Below are positions 42,104 to 49,645 of a stretch of 52,581 nt of DNA, in pieces. The notes under the pieces were generated by a model. That model saw nothing but the letters and a program-made list of their open reading frames with translations. It did not search any database and was not told where the DNA came from. This DNA comes from a virus: IMG/VR virus record IMGVR_UViG_3300033145_001455, positions 1 through 52,581 of that record. One strand, written 5' to 3'. The stretch's first letter is position 1. Each line of letters opens with the position of its first letter. The translations under genes were made by a program, and so were the position numbers.

Positions 42104-42146
42104 ATTAGAGGTAGTAGTTTATGCTTTACTACTACTTCTAATATTT
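42104..42146 (+). terminator. Hairpin terminator after the major capsid gene
   Basis: ATTAGAGGTAGTAG pairs with CTACTACTTCTAAT (42129-42142) over 14 base pairs with one G-U pair and an 11-base loop, followed by ATTTTA. The T-run is short, so termination may be partial. A second small hairpin (TTGCGA/TCGCAA) lies at 42159-42185. Confidence 0.6.
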
Positions 42147-42207
42147 TAATAAAAGCAATTGCGAATGCTATAGTTTCGCTCGCAAAAAATAAAGGAGGAA
42201 CTACATT

Positions 42208-42534
42208 ATGGCAAGAGGTTCAAGGTTTCCGAGTGGAGTTAGTCTTTCTGGAGGTTATCCAGTAGGTTTTACTTCTCAAAATTATAAGATTAGTGGTGGT
42301 ACTGTTGCATGGGCTGGATCAGCACTTAGTATTACACATGGGATGACAACTTTACATAATATTTCAGTAACTCGTTATATGGCGAGTGCTGTTTCTGTTG
42401 GGGAAGTAGTTATTACTGAGCCAAGTGTTGTTTCTGGTAAGGTTTCTGCTACATTAAATTTTTTAACTGCGGCTGGGGCTGTTTCTGTTGCTACTTCTGG
42501 TGGGACACTTTACTGGTTGGCATTTGGTGTTTAA
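42208..42534 (+). CDS. Decoration-like protein, paralogue 1
   Basis: 108 residues, behind AAAGGAGG. Small beta-rich protein (SGVSLSGGYPVG, ITHGMTTLHN, RYMASAVSVGEVVI, SGGTLYWLAFGV) with Gly/Ser/Ala. Nearly the same start and end as the next gene, so tandem duplicates. A surface decoration or fibre role is likely from its size and place after the capsid gene. Confidence 0.7.
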   Translation: MARGSRFPSGVSLSGGYPVGFTSQNYKISGGTVAWAGSALSITHGMTTLHNISVTRYMASAVSVGEVVITEPSVVSGKVSATLNFLTAAGAVSVATSGGTLYWLAFGV

Positions 42535-42591
42535 TTTTTAATGCTGATGGCTAAAGTTCCCCCATTATAAAATAAAAGGAGGGGTTTAATT

Positions 42592-42918
42592 ATGGCAAGA
42601 GGGACAAGATACCCAAGCGGAGTTAGTCTTTCTGGAGGTTATCCAGTCGGTTATACTGCCGAAAATTATAAACTTAGTGGCGGTACTGCTGCATGGGCTG
42701 GGACTACTCTTGGGATTACACATGGGATGAAAACTTTATTAGGATTTGCAGCAGGGCGATATATGGCAAGTGCTGTTTCTACAATTGAAGTAGTTATTTC
42801 AACACCAAATATTACTACTAATGGGGTTTCATTGACTTTCCAAGCTATGACTGATGCAAATGGAGCTACAATGGCTATATCTGGTGGAACTGTTTATTGG
42901 ACGGCGTTTGGCGTTTAA
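42592..42918 (+). CDS. Decoration-like protein, paralogue 2
   Basis: 108 residues, same length as the preceding protein. Shared: MARG-x-R(F/Y)PSGVSLSGGYP, ITHGM-x-TL, RYMASAVS, SGGT-x-YW-x-AFGV. The centre has changed, which would allow different surfaces. Strong AAAGGAGGGG ribosome site. Confidence 0.7.
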   Translation: MARGTRYPSGVSLSGGYPVGYTAENYKLSGGTAAWAGTTLGITHGMKTLLGFAAGRYMASAVSTIEVVISTPNITTNGVSLTFQAMTDANGATMAISGGTVYWTAFGV

Positions 42919-42927
42919 TTTTTAATT

Positions 42928-42984
42928 TGGGGAGGTAGTAGGTAGTTGTTTCTCTTTCTTCTGAACTACTACCCTCCAATTTTT
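42928..42984 (+). terminator. Hairpin terminator after the decoration paralogues
   Basis: TTGGGGAGGTAGTAG (42928-42942) can pair with CTACTACCCTCCAA (42966-42979) over about 12 base pairs, followed by TTTTTA. The stem shares the GGTAGTAG core with the terminator after the capsid gene, so the two may be related copies. Confidence 0.58.
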
Positions 42985-43010
42985 AAACAAGAAAGAAGGA
43001 GAACTACATA

Positions 43011-43424
43011 ATGTTCATCAAGAAGTTTTCAGGCTCAACATCTTTTATTTCAGGTGCTTCAAATACTGTTTACGCTTATTCAGATCCAATAGCATTAACA
43101 GAAAAAAAATATGACGGTAAAGAACTTGCTTTAAAAATAGATATTACAAGTACTTCTTCTGGCAGTCTTGATGTTATTGGGGCTATATCTGAAAAGAGTG
43201 AGGGCACATATACTACATTCATTACAAATGGCGGAACATCACAAATATTAACAAGTGGTACATCTGGTGGTGGTGGGTTAGCAAACGGGTCTTATTTCAT
43301 ACCGTTAATGATCGCTATTGCTGGTGGTGGTACATATCCATTAAGAGCTGTTCCATATTTTAAATTAGGAATAAAGGCAAGCTTGATAGATGCTGGTTTT
43401 AGCGCATACTTATGTGTTGGGTAA
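43011..43424 (+). CDS. Putative virion protein
   Basis: 137 residues. Beta-rich with Gly-rich loops (TSGTSGGGGLANGS, IAIAGGGTYPL), resembling a decoration or fibre subunit. AGAAGGAG upstream. No sequence identity with the decoration paralogues was obvious. Confidence 0.62.
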   Translation: MFIKKFSGSTSFISGASNTVYAYSDPIALTEKKYDGKELALKIDITSTSSGSLDVIGAISEKSEGTYTTFITNGGTSQILTSGTSGGGGLANGSYFIPLMIAIAGGGTYPLRAVPYFKLGIKASLIDAGFSAYLCVG

Positions 43425-43436
43425 TAGGATATTATA

Positions 43437-43718
43437 ATGGATTATTCAATTTTTGATAAAACATTTTGGGATGCATGGATACAAAAATTATTAAGAAATA
43501 TAGCATCTATGAAGTACCAATGGCTTTTACTTCTTTATATTCCAGTAGTATATGGAATGTTTGAAGGTAAATGGATTAATAATAATTGGATTTCTATAAT
43601 TCCTATTGAAATAGGATTGGGGTTTTTATTTGGAAGTTTTCTTACAGTGTTCACTATGAGAATATATGCAAAAACAAAATTAACAGAAGAAAACGATATG
43701 TTGGATACAGATAAGTAA
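43437..43718 (+). CDS. Membrane protein, holin-like candidate
   Basis: 93 residues, probably two transmembrane segments (WLLLLYIPVVYGMF and IIPIEIGLGFLFGSFLTVF) with a charged C-terminus. Size and position, shortly before the M15 peptidase, match class II holins. No family signature was recognised. Its stop overlaps the next ATG. Confidence 0.6.
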   Translation: MDYSIFDKTFWDAWIQKLLRNIASMKYQWLLLLYIPVVYGMFEGKWINNNWISIIPIEIGLGFLFGSFLTVFTMRIYAKTKLTEENDMLDTDK

Positions 43719-43789
43719 TGTCAATAGACTATGAAATATTAATAGTCTTACTTATTATTTTTGCAATATATTATGATAATCAAAGTTAA
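43718..43789 (+). CDS. Very short membrane peptide (tentative)
   Basis: 23 residues (begins MSIDYEILIVLL, ends IYYDNQS), TAATG-coupled to the preceding gene. Nearly all of it is one hydrophobic span. Tiny coupled membrane peptides occur in phage lysis regions, but such a short frame in AT-rich DNA could be chance. Confidence 0.35.
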   Translation: MSIDYEILIVLLIIFAIYYDNQS

Positions 43790-43810
43790 AATTAAATTAT
43801 AATGTTATAT

Positions 43811-43839
43811 TTGACAACAAATATAGAGAATATTTTGAT
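43811..43839 (+). promoter_or_regulatory. Candidate promoter before the lysis/TIR group
   Basis: A consensus TTGACA at 43811 is followed 17 bases later by TTTGAT at 43834, four of six matches to TATAAT. It lies in the 79-base gap ahead of the membrane protein, TIR-like and peptidase genes. The -10 box is weak. Confidence 0.38.
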
Positions 43840-43868
43840 CTGGATTTTTAATGGAATGGAGGGGAAAG

Positions 43869-44264
43869 ATGGCAAGTGAATGCCCAATTGGAGATTGTAA
43901 AGATCATATTGAAGGGAAACTAAAAGAGAGCGAGAAAGAAATTAAAGAAGTAATTGATGATGTAGTAAATGTTAGATTATCTGTTGAAAAAAAAGTTGGC
44001 CGATGGGGTCTTATTACCACTACGATTGCAATTCTTTCAATTGTAGCAGGGTTTGTGATTTATGGGTTTAGTGCTTGGGGCGGAATGTATAAAGAAGTAA
44101 ATAAAAATACTACTTCTACTGAAGTAATAACAGCAAAGCTATCAATTATTGAAAGGCAACAGCAACTTATAATTAGTAATCAAATAAATCCTGAAAAGTT
44201 AGTTGAGCGTATAATTGATGGGTTAAAAGGAAATGCTGATGAGTACCCAAACTCCGGGTCATGA
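43869..44264 (+). CDS. Membrane protein with coiled coil, lysis region
   Basis: 131 residues from the ATG at 43869 (GGAGGGG upstream); an ATG at 43851 would add six residues. The N-terminal half holds ECPIGDCKDHIEGKL and a charged helix, then one transmembrane segment (ITTTIAILSIVAGFVIYGF) near residues 50-68, and a second helix. Phage proteins of this type lie beside lysis genes. It overlaps the TIR-like gene by 26 bases. Confidence 0.65.
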   Translation: MASECPIGDCKDHIEGKLKESEKEIKEVIDDVVNVRLSVEKKVGRWGLITTTIAILSIVAGFVIYGFSAWGGMYKEVNKNTTSTEVITAKLSIIERQQQLIISNQINPEKLVERIIDGLKGNADEYPNSGS

Positions 44265-44937
44265 AAAAAGTTTGCTTGAAAAAATTCAAGCGTTATTAGA
44301 AGATACAAAAATAAAAATGAAACGCAGGGAAATTAAAACTGGTGATATTCGTTTTTTTGATTCTTGTTTTATGGCATATGTTTTAAGAGTATATGGTGAA
44401 GATCACTCTATTACAAAAGATCTATATAGAAAATTAGATAATTATGATATTGATATTGGTAAAAGATTATTACTTGCTGAAAATTATTTAGATGGGTTGA
44501 ATCAAATAGGTAATCAAGTTTTTGTGGACAATATGAATCCGGTTGTTTTTATTGGGCATGGTAGCTCATATATTTGGAGAGAATTAAAAGATTTTTTAGA
44601 AGAGAGGCTTGGGCTTGGGTGGGAAGAATTTAATAGAGAATCTGCGGCAGGGAAAAGTATATCGGATAGAATTTTTGAAATGTTAAACTCAGTATGTTTT
44701 GCATTTATTGTATTATCTGTTGATGATCAAAAAAATGGGAAACAAAATATTGCTCATGAAATTGGTTTATTTCAAGGCAAGCTTGGATTTAATCGTGCAA
44801 TAGTTTTGGTTGAGAAAGGGTATGGTGTTTTTGATAACATTACTAATATAGTACAAATTTATTTTCAAAGGGGTAGTATTTCTTCATCTTTTGAGGAAGT
44901 GCGAAAAGTTTTAGAACGAGAAAAAATGATAAAATAA
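44239..44937 (+). CDS. TIR-like nucleotide-binding protein (CAP12/Pycsar-effector type)
   Basis: 232 residues from the ATG at 44239 (AAGGA nine bases upstream; an ATG at 44233 adds two residues). The N-terminal 95 residues are helical. The C-terminal domain matches the family of predicted nucleotide-binding TIR-like proteins (PF10137 type): VVFIGHGSSYIWRELKDFLE from about residue 102, EEFNRESAAGKSISDRIFE, FIVLSVDDQKNGKQNIAHE, IGLFQGKLGFNRAIVLVEKG. In bacteria such domains are effectors of CBASS and Pycsar defence that destroy NAD+. No cyclase or other defence gene is nearby. It lies between a membrane protein and the M15 peptidase. Confidence 0.8.
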   Translation: MSTQTPGHEKSLLEKIQALLEDTKIKMKRREIKTGDIRFFDSCFMAYVLRVYGEDHSITKDLYRKLDNYDIDIGKRLLLAENYLDGLNQIGNQVFVDNMNPVVFIGHGSSYIWRELKDFLEERLGLGWEEFNRESAAGKSISDRIFEMLNSVCFAFIVLSVDDQKNGKQNIAHEIGLFQGKLGFNRAIVLVEKGYGVFDNITNIVQIYFQRGSISSSFEEVRKVLEREKMIK

Positions 44938-44941
44938 ATAT

Positions 44942-45385
44942 ATGATTAATTGGAATAAATATAAATATTTTAAAGAAGAAGACTTTGCAGATCCATTGTC
45001 AAAAGGTTCTGGGAATATGATAGATGAGAGATTACTTTTCTTGTTAGACGAGTTAAGAATTAGATTTGGATGGCCAATGATATTCCATTCAATAGTAGGC
45101 GGGTGTGTAGATGTTAATGGAAGTCACGGGCATGCTAAAAAGAGTTACCATTTAACCTTGATGGGGGCGAAAGCGGTTGATTTTCACTTTCAGACAACTA
45201 AAGTTCATGCAAGAAAACAGTTTTTAGAAGTAATCAAAACAGGGTTTACAGGAATAGGAGTGTATTTTGATTGGTCATGGAATAACAATTTATTGCCAAT
45301 AGGATTTCATGTCGATTTACGATCTGAAAATAAAACACAAATATGGAAGAGAAGTAGTGGCAGGTATATATACTTATTAAAATGA
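44942..45385 (+). CDS. M15-family peptidase, endolysin-like
   Basis: 147 residues. Zinc-site motifs of M15 peptidases: YHLTLMGAKAVDFHF with H70 and D80, and FHVDLR with H123 and D125. The N-terminal part (FKEEDFADPLSKGSGNMIDE) is the usual M15/DUF882 opening. These enzymes cut peptidoglycan stem peptides. It has no signal peptide, so needs a holin, and membrane-protein genes lie just upstream. It overlaps the next gene by ATGA. It may also act in tail entry. Confidence 0.82.
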   Translation: MINWNKYKYFKEEDFADPLSKGSGNMIDERLLFLLDELRIRFGWPMIFHSIVGGCVDVNGSHGHAKKSYHLTLMGAKAVDFHFQTTKVHARKQFLEVIKTGFTGIGVYFDWSWNNNLLPIGFHVDLRSENKTQIWKRSSGRYIYLLK

Positions 45386-46278
45386 AATATTCGACAATTA
45401 TAAAATTAGGGTTATCTTTTTTACTTACATCTATTATACTGATGGGAATAATTTTTGGATATATATGGATTAAAAGTTATATGGGTGTAGTAGAAAAGAA
45501 AACAGAATTATTGACAAAAAGTATTGTAGCTGTAAATATACAAGAGAATAATCGGTTATTAAATAACAGAATAAAAGAGCTTGAAGAAGTAATTAAAAAT
45601 AAAGATGGTAAGATAAACGATATAGGAAAATCAATAGCCGAATTGAAAGTAGTAATAAGTAAGAATAAAAAAAGTGATCATATATATAAGGAAGATACTG
45701 GGGATGCTAATGAGCAGTATTTTAAAATGATTTATAGTAAAGATACAGATGGGAATGAATATCCTTTAGCATGGGCGATATTCAAATATAAAGACAAGAA
45801 ATTCACAACAGGCATAGTACCAGAATGGGAATTAAATAGTCAAATAGTATTAACAGAAGGGAAAGAGAACGAAGCAATATTTGAAACTTGGTTTGAAAAC
45901 AATAGCAGAAAAGAAACAAAGGGCAAGAAGTATCCATTAAAATTAAATTCTGTTGAATGGATAAGAAGAGAAATAAAAAATAAAAGTTTTATGATGAACC
46001 TAAGATTATCGCTTAGTGGAATAATTACTATGGAAGATATTTATCCTGTGTTAGATTTAAGTTTATTTAGTTATGGAAAAACAAAAATAGATATGGATTG
46101 GAAATTTATTTCATTTGGAATTGGCGGAAGTAATAATTTAAAGTTTGATTTTACACCTGTTGAATGGAATGTAGGCAAAATACTTCCATTAATAAATAAT
46201 TTATTTATTGGGCCAACAATTGAAACAGATATGTATTTTGATTATACTTTTGGAATTAAAGGAGCTGTACCATTTTAA
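45382..46278 (+). CDS. Membrane-anchored protein with coiled coil and beta domain
   Basis: 298 residues, overlapping the peptidase stop by ATGA. An N-terminal transmembrane segment (IKLGLSFLLTSIILMGIIFGYIW) is followed by a coiled coil (LLNNRIKELEEVIKN) and a beta-rich C-terminal domain with repeated alternating hydrophobic residues, ending in Phe (FGIKGAVPF), as outer-membrane strands do. This could span the periplasm like a spanin or act as an inner-outer membrane bridge; no known family was recognised. Confidence 0.65.
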   Translation: MKYSTIIKLGLSFLLTSIILMGIIFGYIWIKSYMGVVEKKTELLTKSIVAVNIQENNRLLNNRIKELEEVIKNKDGKINDIGKSIAELKVVISKNKKSDHIYKEDTGDANEQYFKMIYSKDTDGNEYPLAWAIFKYKDKKFTTGIVPEWELNSQIVLTEGKENEAIFETWFENNSRKETKGKKYPLKLNSVEWIRREIKNKSFMMNLRLSLSGIITMEDIYPVLDLSLFSYGKTKIDMDWKFISFGIGGSNNLKFDFTPVEWNVGKILPLINNLFIGPTIETDMYFDYTFGIKGAVPF

Positions 46279-46282
46279 AAAT

Positions 46283-46324
46283 AATACTGATAAACCTAAA
46301 AGAAGCAATACCGATAAACCTAAA
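46283..46324 (+). repeat. Short direct repeat before the O-antigen ligase gene
   Basis: AATACTGATAAACCTAAA at 46283 and AATACCGATAAACCTAAA at 46307 differ by one base and are 24 bases apart in a 63-base gap. They could bind a regulator of the ligase gene. Confidence 0.5.
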
Positions 46325-46341
46325 TAACGAAAGGAGTAATC

Positions 46342-48477
46342 TTGGAACTGTATTTATTAATAGCGTTTGGATTAACAATGTTGTGTATACCTTTATTTTT
46401 TGCACCACTCAAATTTATGGATGGATATTTACTTCCTCAATTTGGAATCGGAGCAATTGGGATTTCAGTAAGTTTAATTTTTTATTTAATGTTAGGGAAG
46501 TTTAATTTAAGTTTTACTGTTTTATTAGTAATGTTGTATTTTTTTTATTTAGTTTTAACTTGCTCATGGTCAACAGTACAACATAATTCCATGAGAGAAT
46601 TGCCATTAATATTTTGTTGTTTAATTGGATTTGTAATAGCAATTACTTTGTTTGAGAATAAGGAGAATATGGTAGCAATTTCTTTAATAGCTTTTGTAGT
46701 TTCAATGTTTACTTCTTTATATGGAATAGGACAGAAGTTTTTATTTGATCCGTTATTCCCAGAGAGGCTTGCATCTCAAGAGCGGTTATATAAAGGGTTA
46801 CCAAAAATACAAATACCAAAATGCTTTCAGAATAAAAAGTTTAAAGATAGCAGAGTAATAAGTACAATGGGAAACACTAATTTTGCTGCTGGTTTCTTTT
46901 TAACGACTATTCCTTTTTTGATATATTTATCATTTGAAGTTTCTATGTTTTTCTTACTTTCTATTTTGGTAGTAATTACTGTAATAATTTTAACAGAATC
47001 AAGAGCTGGCTTACTTTCGCTATTGGGATCTGCTGTATTTTTCCTCATACTTATCTCAAAAAGAGGGCTGGTATTTGACGGAATTACAGCGGTTTGGTGT
47101 TATCTTCCGATAGAACTTTGCCTTGCTGGTATTATTTTTCTTTTGATAATGGGTTCTTATTATATTTTAAATTCTAAAAAACTTAAAGCTATATATAAAA
47201 GCCTATCGGAAGATAACCCTTTGAATACGATGCTTGATTTTGAGCATGGAGATAAGTATCATCCTATTGCTCATCTAAGGTATCGTATAAGATATGTAAG
47301 TGCGGCAGTAGAATTAATACTGCGAAAACCATTACACGGATATGGATTAAGAACATACAGAAAGGAGGTTTATTCAGCACAAGGAAGGTTAAATATAAAA
47401 GACAAAGGAGAGTTTTTAGGAGAAGCATATCAAACGCCACAACCAAGAGAAGTACATAATGATTTTGTAGAGAATTTTGTTGAAGGTGGTATTATTGGTG
47501 GTGGTTTGTTTCTTGTTATTTTTGGAATGGTATTTTTTGGAGGAGTATTAAACACAGAAGTAGGAAGTACAAAAGATTTTCTTTTGATTTCTGCTTTATG
47601 TGCTGGCATTACTGGAATAGCAATAGACGCTATATTTTTCTTTCCGTTCAGAGTTGCAGCATCTGGTTTATACTTTTGGGTTGCATTGGCATTACTAGCA
47701 GGAGTTAGTACAACTATTGTTACAAGTGCTTTTGTTATACATCCAATATTTATTTTATTTGTCTTTTTTATATTGGTGGGTTTTATTTGGGAGGGAGTAA
47801 TAAAGCCGAATCTTGGAAATTACTTTTTCACCAAATATAATTTTGCAAAGTACGGGAATAAAAAAGAAGGGTATTTAATGAAAGCGTTGAAGTACTGCCC
47901 AAGGGAAACAATATTTAGGACTCATGCTATGATTGGGTATGCAAATTTATTTCCAGAAGAAGCAGAAGAACAAGCAGAGACAATGAGGCAGCATTATGAT
48001 GGAATGACTCCAGCGTGGGTTATGGCATTTAATTCTGGAAGTGCAAAAAAGAAATTAAAGCAGTATAAAGATGCGATGAAATTTTTTAGTGAATCATTAT
48101 TTTATTTACCAAGTTTTAATGAATCAAGAATGGAAGCAGTAAGTATACAACCATATTTACCACTACAAATTAGAAGGAGGTTTATTTTGAAAAAGATTGG
48201 ACAAAAAAATGAAGTAACATTAACTAATATGATGCAGAATATAGAAATGATTAAACAACAATCACAGCAGCAATTACAGAATAATGAAACTAATATGTTG
48301 AATATAGTATTAGGAGAAGCAAGAAGATTAAACATTCCTGAAGATTGGCCTTTTGATTTTGAAACAAAACAATTCTATGAGCCAAACGAAATACCAGGAG
48401 GGAAGACAATTATGGAGGCTGGCCCTGCAAGAGTAAAAATATTATGGGTGGCAAATCAACCTTTACCACAAATATAA
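46342..48477 (+). CDS. O-antigen ligase/polymerase-like membrane protein (Wzy_C)
   Basis: 711 residues from a TTG start (46342) after AAAGGAG. About ten or more hydrophobic segments cover residues 1-510. The Wzy_C signature is visible: TESRAGLLSLLGSAVFF (about 219), GYGLRTYRKE (about 333), and HNDFVENFVEGGIIGG from H372 in the large periplasmic loop. The C-terminal 200 residues are cytoplasmic or periplasmic helical repeats (KQYKDAMKFFSESL), TPR-like, ending in a Gln-rich stretch. WaaL/Wzy enzymes link or polymerise O-antigen on a lipid carrier. A copy in a phage virion/lysis region is unusual and suggests host surface change. Confidence 0.85.
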   Translation: MELYLLIAFGLTMLCIPLFFAPLKFMDGYLLPQFGIGAIGISVSLIFYLMLGKFNLSFTVLLVMLYFFYLVLTCSWSTVQHNSMRELPLIFCCLIGFVIAITLFENKENMVAISLIAFVVSMFTSLYGIGQKFLFDPLFPERLASQERLYKGLPKIQIPKCFQNKKFKDSRVISTMGNTNFAAGFFLTTIPFLIYLSFEVSMFFLLSILVVITVIILTESRAGLLSLLGSAVFFLILISKRGLVFDGITAVWCYLPIELCLAGIIFLLIMGSYYILNSKKLKAIYKSLSEDNPLNTMLDFEHGDKYHPIAHLRYRIRYVSAAVELILRKPLHGYGLRTYRKEVYSAQGRLNIKDKGEFLGEAYQTPQPREVHNDFVENFVEGGIIGGGLFLVIFGMVFFGGVLNTEVGSTKDFLLISALCAGITGIAIDAIFFFPFRVAASGLYFWVALALLAGVSTTIVTSAFVIHPIFILFVFFILVGFIWEGVIKPNLGNYFFTKYNFAKYGNKKEGYLMKALKYCPRETIFRTHAMIGYANLFPEEAEEQAETMRQHYDGMTPAWVMAFNSGSAKKKLKQYKDAMKFFSESLFYLPSFNESRMEAVSIQPYLPLQIRRRFILKKIGQKNEVTLTNMMQNIEMIKQQSQQQLQNNETNMLNIVLGEARRLNIPEDWPFDFETKQFYEPNEIPGGKTIMEAGPARVKILWVANQPLPQI

Positions 48478-48489
48478 AAGGAGATTGTT

Positions 48490-48825
48490 TTGAGCAACAA
48501 AAAAAGAAAAGATGGGATTATAACAGAAGATACAGAACCAGAAGTAAATGAAGATTTTACTAAAAAAGAAACCAAGCAAAAAGAAGTTGAACAGGAACCA
48601 GTAGTAGAAGAAAAGAAAAAAGCAATACAAATTAGGACTGATTACTTAGGTAAGTTTGTTCCTCAGATGGCAGATATATTAGACGAGGGGAATTTTAAAC
48701 AGCAGTTAGAAAGAAAGCTTACTAGGAAAACAGATTTAATTTCTGTTGCTCATTTAGTATCAAATATTCATATACTTCAAACTTTAAGAGATATTTTAAA
48801 AGTGCTAAAAGAAGAGGGGAAGTAA
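48490..48825 (+). CDS. Hypothetical protein (TTG start)
   Basis: 111 residues from TTG (48490), behind AAAAGGAG. N-terminal half charged and disordered (Glu/Lys-rich), C-terminal half (TDLISVAHLVSNIHILQTL) helical. No function recognised. Confidence 0.62.
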   Translation: MSNKKRKDGIITEDTEPEVNEDFTKKETKQKEVEQEPVVEEKKKAIQIRTDYLGKFVPQMADILDEGNFKQQLERKLTRKTDLISVAHLVSNIHILQTLRDILKVLKEEGK

Positions 48826-49203
48826 ATGGCATTTACACATGATCCAACTACATCGGCGGGCTTATGCCGCACAAATGTTGCGGATACAGATAGTACAGAT
48901 TATGTTTTTGAAGATGCAGAAATAGATGCAGTATTAGATCAAAATAGTGATGATGTTTGGAGTGCTTCAGCAGATTTATGTAGGGCATTAGCAGCTAAGT
49001 ATGCTAAAGAAGCATTTGATCTTGGTTTAGGTAAAGGAGATATTAAGCTTGATCGTAGAAAAAAAGCAGAGTACTATCTTCAATTAGCAAAAACATATGA
49101 AGGTAAAAGCTCTTCTTCTGACGTAATAGAGTATATGGATCATTACAATATTAATGTTACAGGTTTGGGCGTCGATGATTCGGAGTATATTGGAGATACT
49201 TAA
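48826..49203 (+). CDS. Head-tail connector-like protein
   Basis: 125 residues, starting one base after the previous stop. CRTNVADTDSTDYVFEDAEI near residues 14-33, DDVWSASADLCRALAAKYA, and DRRKKAEYYLQLAKTYEG fit gp6-like connector proteins of siphophages, a small helical family that docks under the portal. TAATG-type overlap with the next gene. Confidence 0.75.
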   Translation: MAFTHDPTTSAGLCRTNVADTDSTDYVFEDAEIDAVLDQNSDDVWSASADLCRALAAKYAKEAFDLGLGKGDIKLDRRKKAEYYLQLAKTYEGKSSSSDVIEYMDHYNINVTGLGVDDSEYIGDT

Positions 49204-49643
49204 TGTCTATATTATCTGAACAAGAAATAAGTAGTATTATAGATGATATAAGTACAATAGTAGGTGACGATGTTATTAGTACTACCATTAATCTTTTACA
49301 AAGTGGAAGTACAGTCGATACATGGTCGCCTACTTCTCAAACTATACCTTCAATGTGGACAATATCGAGTGTTAGTTCATTTAAAGGAAGCTATGGTTTA
49401 AATGAACTAGAAGAAATGAATAGAACAAGGGCAGGTGTAAATGTTGAAAAATCAGGGGCGTTGGTCGAAATGGGTGATGTCAAATTTATCTTGATGGTAA
49501 ATGATACAACGGGGATATTATCTGTTGACGATATGATAACTGAATCCGGGAGTACTTTTCAGGCGGCAACTACATATACAATTAGGGTGATAGATAAAGA
49601 TCCTCTTAACATTTGCTATTTCATTGGTTGTCGGGCACTATAA
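49203..49643 (+). CDS. Head-tail stopper-like protein
   Basis: 146 residues, placed between connector and HK97-gp10-like genes. Beta-rich C-terminal part (VKFILMVNDTTGIL, TYTIRVIDKDPLNI) with a helical N-terminus. In this position phages encode the neck (stopper) protein. There is no decisive motif. Confidence 0.62.
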   Translation: MSILSEQEISSIIDDISTIVGDDVISTTINLLQSGSTVDTWSPTSQTIPSMWTISSVSSFKGSYGLNELEEMNRTRAGVNVEKSGALVEMGDVKFILMVNDTTGILSVDDMITESGSTFQAATTYTIRVIDKDPLNICYFIGCRAL

Positions 49644-49645
49644 TT

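Noticed and set aside
42159-42185. Second hairpin (TTGCGA/TCGCAA) as a terminator
   Set aside because: It is followed by A residues, not T, on the + strand, so it does not fit an intrinsic terminator in this direction.
42555-42582. C-run pairing with the GGAGGGG ribosome site as a riboswitch
   Set aside because: Only 4-5 pairs are possible, with no conserved core; too weak to call.
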